Source: JACKJK01 sp046159835
GTDB taxonomy: Bacteria > Pseudomonadota > Alphaproteobacteria > Rhizobiales > Tepidamorphaceae
Reading direction: 5' to 3'
Length of the DNA stretch: 64,000 bases
Assembly: GCF_046159835.1 (NCBI RefSeq)
Contig: NZ_JBJXCY010000002.1
Location: 1-64,000 of the forward strand
Below, one piece after another: positions 43,053 through 51,036 of this stretch (the first letter of the stretch is position 1; each line of letters begins with the position of its first letter). The translations under genes and the position numbers were made by a program. The notes beneath the pieces are model-generated. The model saw only the letters and a program-made list of their open reading frames with translations, had not been told where the DNA came from and ran no database searches.

Positions 43053-45458
43053 ATGCCGTTTCAAGGCGAAGCAAACGCCAGCAACACCCTGTCAGCCCTG
43101 CTGGCAGGCTACCGTCCCCTGCCCGGTGTTCCAGATGAACTGCTGGCAGCCGACGGCACGCTTCGCCCTGTCTGGCGCGACCTCGCCCACGTCATCGCCT
43201 CCATGTCGCCGGAAGAACTCGCCGCCCGCCGCGCGCGCGGCGACCAGTACCTGCGCGATGCCGGCGTCTTCTATCGCAAGTACGATTCCCGCCAGGGTGC
43301 CGACCGCGACTGGCCGCTGTCGCACATGCCCGTCCTCATCGACGAGGACGAATGGTCCGGCATCGCGCTGGGGCTGATGCAACGCGCCGATATCCTCGAA
43401 CGCTTCGTGCGCGATCTCTACGGCGACAACCGCCTCGTAGCCGATGGCCACTTGCCCGCCTCGCTCGTTGCCGGAAACCCGGAATGGCTGCGCCCGATGG
43501 TCGGCGTCGAGCCGCGCGGCGGACACTTCCTCCACCACATCGCCTTCGACATCGCGCGCGGGCCGGAAGGCAACTGGTGGGTGCTGTGCGACCGAACGCA
43601 GGCCCCGTCCGGCGCGGGCTTTGCGCTGGAAAACCGCATTGCCACCACGCGCGTCTTCACCGAGCACTATTCCAACCACAACGTGAAGCGTCTTGCCGGC
43701 TTCTTCCGCACCTTCAAGGAATCGCTCGTCGGCATGCGCGAAGGCGATGACAGCCGCCCCGCCATCCTCACGCCCGGCCCGATGAACGAGACGTTCTACG
43801 AGCACGCCTACGTGGCGCGCTATCTCGGCTTCATGCTGCTGGAGGGCGAAGACCTGACCGTCCATGGCGGCCGCCTGATGGTGCGCACCATCGCCGGCCT
43901 GAAGCCCATTTCCGTGCTCTGGCGCAGGCTGGATGCAAACTGGTCCGACCCGCTGGAGCTTGAAGAGTCCTCGCATATCGGCACCCCTGGCCTGATGGGA
44001 ACGGTTCGCAACGGCAACCTGACGATGATCAACGCGCTCGGCAGCGGCGTGCTGGAAACCCGCGCCTTCCTCGCCTTCCTGCCGCGCATCGCCGAGAAGC
44101 TGACCGGCGAACCGCTGAAGATGCCCTCCATTGCCACATGGTGGTGTGGCCACGAGAGCGAGCGGCGATACGTGTCCGCCAATGCAGAGCGCATGACGAT
44201 CGGCGATGCCTTCTCCACCCGCATGGTGTTCGACCACGCCGACCTTTCCGCCGTTGCCGGGCGTCTCAGCACCGGCAGCCTCGAACCGGTCGATGAGTGG
44301 ATCGAGGCGAACGCCGGAAACCTCGTCGGGCAGGAACTCGTTGACCTCTCCACCACCCCGGCCTTCGGCGAAAACGGCCTTGAACCGCGCCCCATGAGCC
44401 TGCGCGTGTTCCTCGCTCGCACGCCGGACGGCTGGTCCGTGATGCCGGGCGGCTTTGCCCGCATCGCGAGCGGGTCCGGTCAGCCGGCGCTCGCCATGCA
44501 GGAAGGCAGCTCGACAGCCGACGTGTGGGTCGTCTCGCGCTCACCGGTGCAGCCGGAAACCATGCTGAGCCTGCACACCTCCGGCGCCGTCACGCCCAGC
44601 CCCGGCACGCTGCCGAGCCGTGCCGCCGAAAACCTGTACTGGCTCGGGCGCTACGTGGAGCGCTGCGAAAGCGCGACCCGTCTGCTGCGCGCCTGGCATG
44701 TGCGACTCGCCGACATGGCCCCGGCGAAAGCGCCCTTGCTGGAATATGTGCGCGACCATCTCGAGGCCTTCGATATCGATCCGCGCGAGGACCTGTCGCA
44801 AGGTCTCGGACCCATCGTGCAGGCGGCAACCACGGCTGCCGGCCACGTACGCGACCGGCTGTCCGCAGATGGCTGGCTCGCGCTGGACGACCTGCAACGT
44901 ACCGTGAATCAACTGGCAAGCCAGGCCAGCGCCGGCGAGGACGCCGTTCATGCCGCAAATGTGTTGCTGCGAAAGATTTCAGGCTTCTCGGGCCTCGTGC
45001 ACGAGAACATGTACCGCTTTGCAGGCTGGCGTTTCCTGTCCATAGGACGTTCGATAGAGCGCGCGATGGTCCTGTCGGGTTTGCTGGCACACCTGCTGCG
45101 CAAGGACGCACCAGATGGCAGCCTCGACCTGGCGGTGGAAACAGCGGACAGCTTCATGACCTTCCGCCGCCGCTATCCGGTATCATCCAACATGGCGGCT
45201 GTCGCAGACCTGTTGGCCCTCGACCCGCAGAACCCGCGCGCCGTCCTCTACCAGTTGCACGAGATCGACGAGCACATCTCCGAGCTGCCGGGTTCCGGCC
45301 GTCACGGTCGCCTGTCGCGGCTGCAGCGCGCCGTGCTGGACGTGCGCTCCAACCTTGAACTGCGCACGCCCGAGACGGTGGACGCGGAAGCGCTCGCCTT
45401 GGTTGGCCGCAAGATCGCGAAGCTGTCCGACATGCTCGCTGCAGACTATTTCCGCTGA
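43053..45458 (+). CDS. Circularly permuted ATP-grasp plus alpha-E domain protein
   Basis: 801 residues from ATG 43053, five bases after the DUF2126 stop. Residues about 30-500 match the circularly permuted ATP-grasp type 2 domain (PLSHMPVLIDEDEWSGIALG, GGHFLHHIAFDIARGPEGNW, LTPGPMNETFYEHAYVARYL, GEDLTVHGGRLMVRTIAGLK). Residues about 520-800 are the helical alpha-E domain (LPSRAAENLYWLGRYVERCE and MYRFAGWRFLSIGRSIERAM). ATP-grasp ligases form amide bonds using ATP. With transglutaminases on both sides it is part of a proposed but uncharacterised peptide-forming or peptide-modifying system. Confidence 0.88.
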   Translation: MPFQGEANASNTLSALLAGYRPLPGVPDELLAADGTLRPVWRDLAHVIASMSPEELAARRARGDQYLRDAGVFYRKYDSRQGADRDWPLSHMPVLIDEDEWSGIALGLMQRADILERFVRDLYGDNRLVADGHLPASLVAGNPEWLRPMVGVEPRGGHFLHHIAFDIARGPEGNWWVLCDRTQAPSGAGFALENRIATTRVFTEHYSNHNVKRLAGFFRTFKESLVGMREGDDSRPAILTPGPMNETFYEHAYVARYLGFMLLEGEDLTVHGGRLMVRTIAGLKPISVLWRRLDANWSDPLELEESSHIGTPGLMGTVRNGNLTMINALGSGVLETRAFLAFLPRIAEKLTGEPLKMPSIATWWCGHESERRYVSANAERMTIGDAFSTRMVFDHADLSAVAGRLSTGSLEPVDEWIEANAGNLVGQELVDLSTTPAFGENGLEPRPMSLRVFLARTPDGWSVMPGGFARIASGSGQPALAMQEGSSTADVWVVSRSPVQPETMLSLHTSGAVTPSPGTLPSRAAENLYWLGRYVERCESATRLLRAWHVRLADMAPAKAPLLEYVRDHLEAFDIDPREDLSQGLGPIVQAATTAAGHVRDRLSADGWLALDDLQRTVNQLASQASAGEDAVHAANVLLRKISGFSGLVHENMYRFAGWRFLSIGRSIERAMVLSGLLAHLLRKDAPDGSLDLAVETADSFMTFRRRYPVSSNMAAVADLLALDPQNPRAVLYQLHEIDEHISELPGSGRHGRLSRLQRAVLDVRSNLELRTPETVDAEALALVGRKIAKLSDMLAADYFR

Positions 45459-45465
45459 GGACGCA

Positions 45466-46347
45466 ATGCTTTACGACATCGCCCTCACCATCTCATACAC
45501 TTACCCCGCTGCCGCCGAGGCGAGCCGACACCTCGTGCGCCTGGCCCCTGCCGACCTGCCGAACGAGCAACGTCTGGTAGCCGGAACCATGACGGTGGAG
45601 CCCAAGCCCGACGAGTGGATCAACCGCCGCGACTTCTTCCGAAATACATGCGTGGAACTGGCCTTCGTCGCGCCGCAGAAGGAAATCGTCTTCTCGGTGA
45701 AATCGCGCGTCGAGCGCGGCGGCCCGCAGCGCAGCTTCGACATCTCGCCCCCGCTCTCACGCCTTGCCGGGGAAATCGCTTCGATCCGCTCCCTTGGCCC
45801 GTCCGAACCGACGCACTTCCTCGCCCCTTCAGCGCGCGTCAGCATCGAGCGTGAAACGACGACCTTTGCGCGCGAGGCAATCAATTCCGGCATGACGGCT
45901 TTCGAAGCCGTCGTCGCCATCGGTCGTGCACTGCACCACCTGATGGAGTTCGACGCCGAGGCAACGACCGTCCGCACGCCGATGCTGGAAGCCTTTCGAC
46001 AGCGCGCCGGCGTCTGCCAGGACTTCGCGCACATCATGATCGCCTGTCTGCGCGGCGTCGGAATTCCGGCGGGCTATGTCAGCGGCTACCTGCGCACGAT
46101 GCCACCTGCCGGCGAGGAACGCATGGAAGGGGCCGACGCGATGCACGCCTGGGTGCGCGCCTGGTGCGGGGCCGAAATGCGCTGGATCGAGTTCGATCCC
46201 ACCAACGATTTGATCGTGGAAACCGGTCACGTCGTCGTCGCGCGCGGGCGCGACTACTCCGACGTGGCCCCCGTGCGCGGCATCATGCGCACGTCCGGGT
46301 CCCATCGCAGCACGCAAGCTGTGGACGTGGTTCCCGCGTCGGCCTGA
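45466..46347 (+). CDS. Transglutaminase family protein
   Basis: 293 residues from ATG 45466. Bacterial transglutaminase N-terminal region (LYDIALTISYTYPAAAEASR) followed by the catalytic core: FRQRAGVCQDFAHIMIACLR (Cys in GVCQD), DAMHAWVRAWCG (His) and WIEFDPTNDLI (Asp). Typically paired with the CP-ATP-grasp/alpha-E gene upstream, from which it is separated by 7 bases. No signal peptide. It may be a peptidase or transferase acting on the product of the ligase (inference). Confidence 0.9.
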   Translation: MLYDIALTISYTYPAAAEASRHLVRLAPADLPNEQRLVAGTMTVEPKPDEWINRRDFFRNTCVELAFVAPQKEIVFSVKSRVERGGPQRSFDISPPLSRLAGEIASIRSLGPSEPTHFLAPSARVSIERETTTFAREAINSGMTAFEAVVAIGRALHHLMEFDAEATTVRTPMLEAFRQRAGVCQDFAHIMIACLRGVGIPAGYVSGYLRTMPPAGEERMEGADAMHAWVRAWCGAEMRWIEFDPTNDLIVETGHVVVARGRDYSDVAPVRGIMRTSGSHRSTQAVDVVPASA

Positions 46348-46356
46348 GGCCCGAAA

Positions 46357-47169
46357 TCAAGAGCGGAGGAAATCCACCAGCGCGGTGTTGAATTCGCGCG
46401 GGTGGGACACGTTGCAGCCATGTGGCGCGCCGGCCAGCACCAGCAACTTGCTGTTGGGGATCATCGCATGCGTCCGTTCGCCGGACCCCTTGATGGGAAC
46501 GATCCCGTCGGAATCGCCATGCAGGACCAGCGTGTGCGCGACGACCTTCTTCAGGTCATCGCGGAAATCCGTCGTGCCGAAGGCTTCCATGCACCCGAGC
46601 GCGGCATCCTGGTCCGACTGCTTGCAAAGCTCGATTGTCTTCTGGCGCTCGGATTCCGACACCTTCAGCGCGTCATTGGCCGTGAAGAAATCCTTGGTGA
46701 ACTGATCGAAGAACGCATCGCGGTCCGCCTTCAGGCCTGATTCCATCTCCTCGGCGGCCTCCCTTGTCAGCGGGCCGTCGGGGTTATCGTCCGAGCGCAT
46801 CATGCAGGGCGGCACCGCCGAGGCGAAAACGAGCGAATGGATCCGGTCCTGCCCATGATCGCCGACGTAGCGCGCCACCTCGCCGCCACCCATGGAAAAC
46901 CCGACGAGGGACACGTCGCGCAGGCCCTTGTCCTCGATGATCGAGAGCAGGTCGCCTGCAAGCGTCGAGTAGTCGAAACCGGAGGCCGGCTTGTCGGACC
47001 GGCCAAATCCGCGCCGGTCATAGGCGATGACGCGCAAGCCTGCATCGCGCAGTGCCGGCACCTGGTACTCCCAGGCTTTCGCTGAAAGCGGCCAGCCGTG
47101 GATCAGGATGACGGGACGACCGGTGCCGCCAGAATCTTCGACATGCAGGTTCACTTGCGCAGATGACAT
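46357..47169 (-). CDS. Alpha/beta hydrolase, non-haem chloroperoxidase-like
   Basis: 270 residues from ATG 47169. Oxyanion motif HGWPL, nucleophile elbow GFSMGG (Ser in SLVGFSMGGGEVARYV), catalytic Asp near VLHGDSDGIVPIKGS and His in LAGAPHGCNVSHP. The sequence is closest in pattern to cofactor-free haloperoxidase/esterase proteins. A perfect EcfG promoter lies 66-90 bases upstream, so it is likely stress induced. Convergent with the transglutaminase gene, 9 bases apart. Substrate unknown. Confidence 0.9.
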   Translation of the reverse strand: MSSAQVNLHVEDSGGTGRPVILIHGWPLSAKAWEYQVPALRDAGLRVIAYDRRGFGRSDKPASGFDYSTLAGDLLSIIEDKGLRDVSLVGFSMGGGEVARYVGDHGQDRIHSLVFASAVPPCMMRSDDNPDGPLTREAAEEMESGLKADRDAFFDQFTKDFFTANDALKVSESERQKTIELCKQSDQDAALGCMEAFGTTDFRDDLKKVVAHTLVLHGDSDGIVPIKGSGERTHAMIPNSKLLVLAGAPHGCNVSHPREFNTALVDFLRS

Positions 47170-47234
47170 GGATGGGGGTCCTTCCTGGATGGAACCGCGC
47201 ACTCTGGCGGGCGGTGCAGATCGTCGGCAGGTGC

Positions 47235-47259
47235 AACGCCGCCACGTCCGCCGGGTTCC
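47235..47259 (-). promoter_or_regulatory. EcfG (general stress sigma) promoter of the hydrolase gene
   Basis: On the minus strand GGAAC (47255-47259), 16 bases, CGTT (47235-47238), a perfect consensus. Expected start near 47229 with a 60-base leader to the ATG at 47169. This is the third perfect copy in the window. Confidence 0.82.
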
Positions 47260-47381
47260 CGCCCATTGCCTTTGTGATTTTGCGCGCCAGTTGCTTTCAC
47301 CGAAGCGCGCGCAGCGCCATTGCAGCAAGTTTGCGTGGCGTGCTTTAAGACGCGTTGTCAAACCTTTGGAAAGTTCTCCCC

Positions 47382-47879
47382 ATGCAGCGCCCCGCGCGAC
47401 GCCTGAACCGCCTTGTCCTCTCCCTTTCGGCAATCCTGATCGCGGCCACGCAGTTTTCTGGTCCGGCATTCGCCGCGAACCCGTTCGACCCGTTCGTGGG
47501 TGAATGGCGCGGGGATGGTGTTGTCGTCACCGACGAGGGCGAACAGGCGGCTTTGCGCTGCACGGTCGAGTTCATCGACGAGAACGGCGAGCGCGCCAGT
47601 CAGGTGCTGCGCTGCGCGACCACGGGCGCGGTGCTGATAATCAATTCCAGCATGCGGATCGAATCCGGCTCCCTCGTCGGTAGCTGGAGCAACGACCGTG
47701 GCAATCGCGGCGGGCTGTCCGGTTCCATCGGCGATGGCGCGATCAACGTGCAGCTTGGCGGCGATGAAGTCGACGCGACCATGAGCACGGTGCGCGACGG
47801 CTGCCGCATGAACGTCTCCGTTGACGGCAAGCTTGCGGGCATCACCGACCTGAACATCAGCCTGGCCAACGGCTGCTGA
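47382..47879 (+). CDS. Secreted protein of unknown function
   Basis: 165 residues from ATG 47382 with GGAAAG upstream. A signal peptide (RLVLSLSAILIAATQFSGPAFA, cleavage about residue 31) leads to a beta-rich domain (FVGEWRGDGVVVTDEGEQAA, CTVEFIDENGERASQVLRCA) that looks like a lipocalin-like or barrel fold. Four cysteines in the mature part could form disulfides. I do not recognise a family. Two bases after its stop an RND/MMPL exporter begins, so the two are probably co-translated and may work together. Confidence 0.72.
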   Translation: MQRPARRLNRLVLSLSAILIAATQFSGPAFAANPFDPFVGEWRGDGVVVTDEGEQAALRCTVEFIDENGERASQVLRCATTGAVLIINSSMRIESGSLVGSWSNDRGNRGGLSGSIGDGAINVQLGGDEVDATMSTVRDGCRMNVSVDGKLAGITDLNISLANGC

Positions 47880-47881
47880 GC

Positions 47882-50170
47882 GTGCGCGCGGCACATCGCT
47901 GTTTCAGTCTTGAAACGATCGGCCTGATTTCCGCGCGCTACCCGGCCATCATGCTGGCCGCCCTCGCCCTGGTCACGGTCCTCGCTGCGGCAGGCATTCC
48001 CCGCCTCGGCTTCGACAGCGAGATCCGCAACGTCTTCCAGGCCGACAACACCTCGAACGAGACGCTGGACCGCGAGCAGGACGCGTTTGGCGCTGCCGAC
48101 AACGATCTTCTCGTCCTAGTGGAAGGCGAAGCGCTTTTTACCCCTGCGGGCCTGAAGGCATTCCGCGACTTTGCGCTGGATTCACAGCTGGTCTCCGGCG
48201 TCGCGAGCACCATCTCCATGTTCGCCATTCCCGGCGAACCCTCGGGCGCACAGCGCTCGGCAAGCCTGTTTCCGGTCGACCTCGCAAACGTGCCCGACAT
48301 CGACGGGCTGAAGCGTACAGTCACCACGCACCCGCTCGCCGCCGACACGCTCATCTCCGATGACGGCGAAGCAGCACTCCTTGTGGTGACGCTTGCACCG
48401 ACGGACGACCCGATCGATGCAAGCCTCGACGTCACAGGCGACCTGGACGATATCGCCCGCACGACGCTGGCGCAGGCGGGGCTGACACATGTCGTCACCG
48501 GCTTCCCGGCAATCCGCGCGACCGTTGTCGGCATCCTGACCGACGACCAGTTCGTCTTCCGCATCGCCGCTCTGGTCATAGCCATTCTTCTGGCGCTGGC
48601 CTTCTTCATGCACGCCGGATACCTCGTTCTCTCCGTGCTGCCGGTCGCCGTTTCCACCGTCTGGCTGCTGGGCGGCATGGGCTGGGCGCGCGAGGACATC
48701 ACGGTTGTCACCAACGTCGTGCCGACGCTGGTGATGGTGGTGACCTTCTCCAACGCCGTGCACCTGCTGCTGGGCGTCCGTCGCGCCCGAATCGCCGGCG
48801 TTGAGAAGCACGCGGCCATCGAGGATGCCGTGCGCACGGTCGGCCCTGCCACGGTGATGACGGCGGTCACCACGGCCATCGCACTGCTTTCGCTTGCGCT
48901 GATCGACCGGCCCGCCATCGCCTCCTTCGGGATCGTCGGCGCGCTCGGCGCAACGGGCGGATGCCTCCTGGTCCTGACGCTCGTCCCGGCCCTTGCCACC
49001 TACCTGCTTGGGCCGACAAACCCCGAAGCCGAGTTGCGGCGGGCAAACAGCGGCTTGTCGGGTGTGGTGCGTCGCGCCGGGCAATGGACCGCGCGTTTCG
49101 TCGTGGTCCGCGCCGTGATACTGGCGACCCTCGGCGTGGTGCTGCTGCTCGTCAGTGCCTGGTTCTACTGGCTGAACGGTCCGCGCTTTCGCTACGGCGA
49201 CAACCTGCCCGTCCATTCGGAAGTCTCGGTTGCCGCACGCGCCATCGACACTAGGCTCGCAGGCTCCAGCAGTCTCGACCTTCTCGTGACCTTGCCCGAC
49301 GGCGTCGCAGCCAACACCACGCAGGCGCTAGACATTGCACGCGCGGCTGGCGATGTCCTGCGCGGGCATGAAGCGATCCGCTCGGTCTGGTCGCTGGACG
49401 TCGTCGCGGACTGGTACGCGCGCGGCAGCGGCAGCCGTGCCGACCTGCTGGCGGAAATCGGCTCAGCCCCGATGCTGGAGAGGCTCGCCAACGCCGAGCG
49501 CGGACTGTTGCTGGTTACCGGCCATATCCGCGACACGGAAGCGTCTGACCTGCTCGCACTGGCGGCGCGGATCGAACCGCAACTCGCCGAGCTGCGTGAC
49601 AGGTTCCCCGGCGCGGCGTTCGAGCTGACCGGGACGGCGCTGCATACTGCGCGCTCGGCAACCCAGATGATCGACCTACTGAGCTGGAGCCTGCTGGCGG
49701 CCATCGCCATGATTATCGTACTGATCGGACTGTCGCTGCGCTCGCTCGCCTACGGCGCGCTGACGATCCTGCCGAACCTGCTGCCGATCGGCGCGGCGGG
49801 GACGTATCTCTACCTCACCGGCCAGCAGCTACAGTTCACGTCGATCATCATTTTCACGATCAGCTTCGGCATCGCAGTCGACAGCACGATCCACATTCTC
49901 AACCACCACCGCGCGCGCCGCAGCACCTTCACCGACGGTCAGAAGGCGGTCGAGGCGACGATTGCGACGCTCACCCCTGCCCTCGTGCTGGCAACGCTGG
50001 CGCTCATGGGCGGTGCGGTGACGATGCTCAGCCCGCTGCCCATGTCGCAGCTTTACGGCGAGTTGATCGTGATCGTGCTGGTCGCAGCCCTCGCCGGTGA
50101 TCTGGTCTTCCTGCCGGCGCTTCTGGCGCTGTTCGAGCGCTGGAAGGCCCGCGCGACCGCTGCTCAGTAG
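47882..50170 (+). CDS. RND/MMPL family transporter
   Basis: 762 residues from GTG 47882. One N-terminal helix, a periplasmic loop, helices 2-6 (about 220-370), helix 7, a second loop (about 430-595), then helices 8-12: the two-fold repeat of RND/MMPL proteins. Motifs FDSEIRNVFQADNTSNETLD, DITVVTNVVPTLVMVVTFSN and IIFTISFGIAVDSTIHILNH are of the hopanoid (HpnN)/MmpL-like branch. It probably moves a lipid or hydrophobic compound across the inner membrane. Its end overlaps the end of the convergent NAD kinase gene by 7 bases. Confidence 0.85.
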   Translation: MRAAHRCFSLETIGLISARYPAIMLAALALVTVLAAAGIPRLGFDSEIRNVFQADNTSNETLDREQDAFGAADNDLLVLVEGEALFTPAGLKAFRDFALDSQLVSGVASTISMFAIPGEPSGAQRSASLFPVDLANVPDIDGLKRTVTTHPLAADTLISDDGEAALLVVTLAPTDDPIDASLDVTGDLDDIARTTLAQAGLTHVVTGFPAIRATVVGILTDDQFVFRIAALVIAILLALAFFMHAGYLVLSVLPVAVSTVWLLGGMGWAREDITVVTNVVPTLVMVVTFSNAVHLLLGVRRARIAGVEKHAAIEDAVRTVGPATVMTAVTTAIALLSLALIDRPAIASFGIVGALGATGGCLLVLTLVPALATYLLGPTNPEAELRRANSGLSGVVRRAGQWTARFVVVRAVILATLGVVLLLVSAWFYWLNGPRFRYGDNLPVHSEVSVAARAIDTRLAGSSSLDLLVTLPDGVAANTTQALDIARAAGDVLRGHEAIRSVWSLDVVADWYARGSGSRADLLAEIGSAPMLERLANAERGLLLVTGHIRDTEASDLLALAARIEPQLAELRDRFPGAAFELTGTALHTARSATQMIDLLSWSLLAAIAMIIVLIGLSLRSLAYGALTILPNLLPIGAAGTYLYLTGQQLQFTSIIIFTISFGIAVDSTIHILNHHRARRSTFTDGQKAVEATIATLTPALVLATLALMGGAVTMLSPLPMSQLYGELIVIVLVAALAGDLVFLPALLALFERWKARATAAQ

Positions 50171-50949
50171 CCGAACTGCTCGGCGAGGATGCGCTCGTCG
50201 AGATTGTGCCCCGGATCGAACAGCATCAGCGCGGAGCTGTCCGCATCCTCCTCGATCTCGATCTTCACCACATCGCGGATCTCGTAATGGTCGGCGACGG
50301 CCGACACCGGCCGCTTGCGCGCTTCCAGCACGTCGATGGTGATGTGCGCACGGCTCGGCAACAACGCGCCGCGCCAGCGCCTTGGCCGGAACGGGGAGAT
50401 CGGCGTCAGCGCCAGAAGCCGCGCCTCGATGGGAATGATCGGCCCCTGGGCGGAGAGGTTGTAGGCGGTCGAGCCGGCGGGCGTCGCGACCAGCAACCCG
50501 TCACAGATGAGTTCCTCCAGCCGCACCTTCCCGTCAATGGAGATGCGCAGCTTGGCCGCCTGGTGGATTTCGCGCAGCATCGAGACCTCGTTGATCGCGA
50601 GGGCCTCGTGCATGTCGCCGTCCATGGTGGTGGCCTTCAGCCGCAACGGACGGATGGGCGTATCGTGCGCCTTGCGCAACCGTTCCGTCAGACCCTCCTC
50701 GGCATATTCGTTCATCAGGAAGCCGACGGACCCCCGGTTCATGCCGTAGATCGGTTTGCCGGTATTCATGAACCGGTGCAGGCATTGCAGCATCAAACCG
50801 TCGCCACCGAGCGCGACGATGATGTCGGCGCTCTCCGGCTCGACCGTCTCGTAGAGCGCGGAGAGCCGCGCACGCGCATCCACCGCCTCATCCGAGTCGG
50901 CTGCGATCAATGCAATCGTTTTTGCCTTGCTGGTGACGTCGTCGTTCAA
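50164..50949 (-). CDS. nadK: NAD kinase
   Basis: 261 residues. GGDG motif in DIIVALGGDGLMLQCLHRFM, NRGSVGFLMN, and TPAGSTAYNLSAQGPI are diagnostic for PpnK/NadK. It phosphorylates NAD to NADP in the cytoplasm with ATP. Length is slightly shorter than E. coli NadK (about 290) but typical for alphaproteobacteria. Nothing in the neighbourhood is functionally related; the overlap with the RND gene is at the 3' ends. Confidence 0.95.
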   Translation of the reverse strand: MNDDVTSKAKTIALIAADSDEAVDARARLSALYETVEPESADIIVALGGDGLMLQCLHRFMNTGKPIYGMNRGSVGFLMNEYAEEGLTERLRKAHDTPIRPLRLKATTMDGDMHEALAINEVSMLREIHQAAKLRISIDGKVRLEELICDGLLVATPAGSTAYNLSAQGPIIPIEARLLALTPISPFRPRRWRGALLPSRAHITIDVLEARKRPVSAVADHYEIRDVVKIEIEEDADSSALMLFDPGHNLDERILAEQFGY

Positions 50950-51036
50950 GCTGCCCCTCCTGGCACGTGCGCGCAGACTATATCCGCGCGCACGCCGATT
51001 TGAAGTGGGGGCAAGGTCGCCTTTTGCCTGACGGGA

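Noticed and set aside
47212..47236. Second GGAAC on the plus strand near the hydrolase promoter
   Set aside because: No CGTT follows at 16 or 17 bases (CGGT instead) and it does not point to a gene at the right distance.
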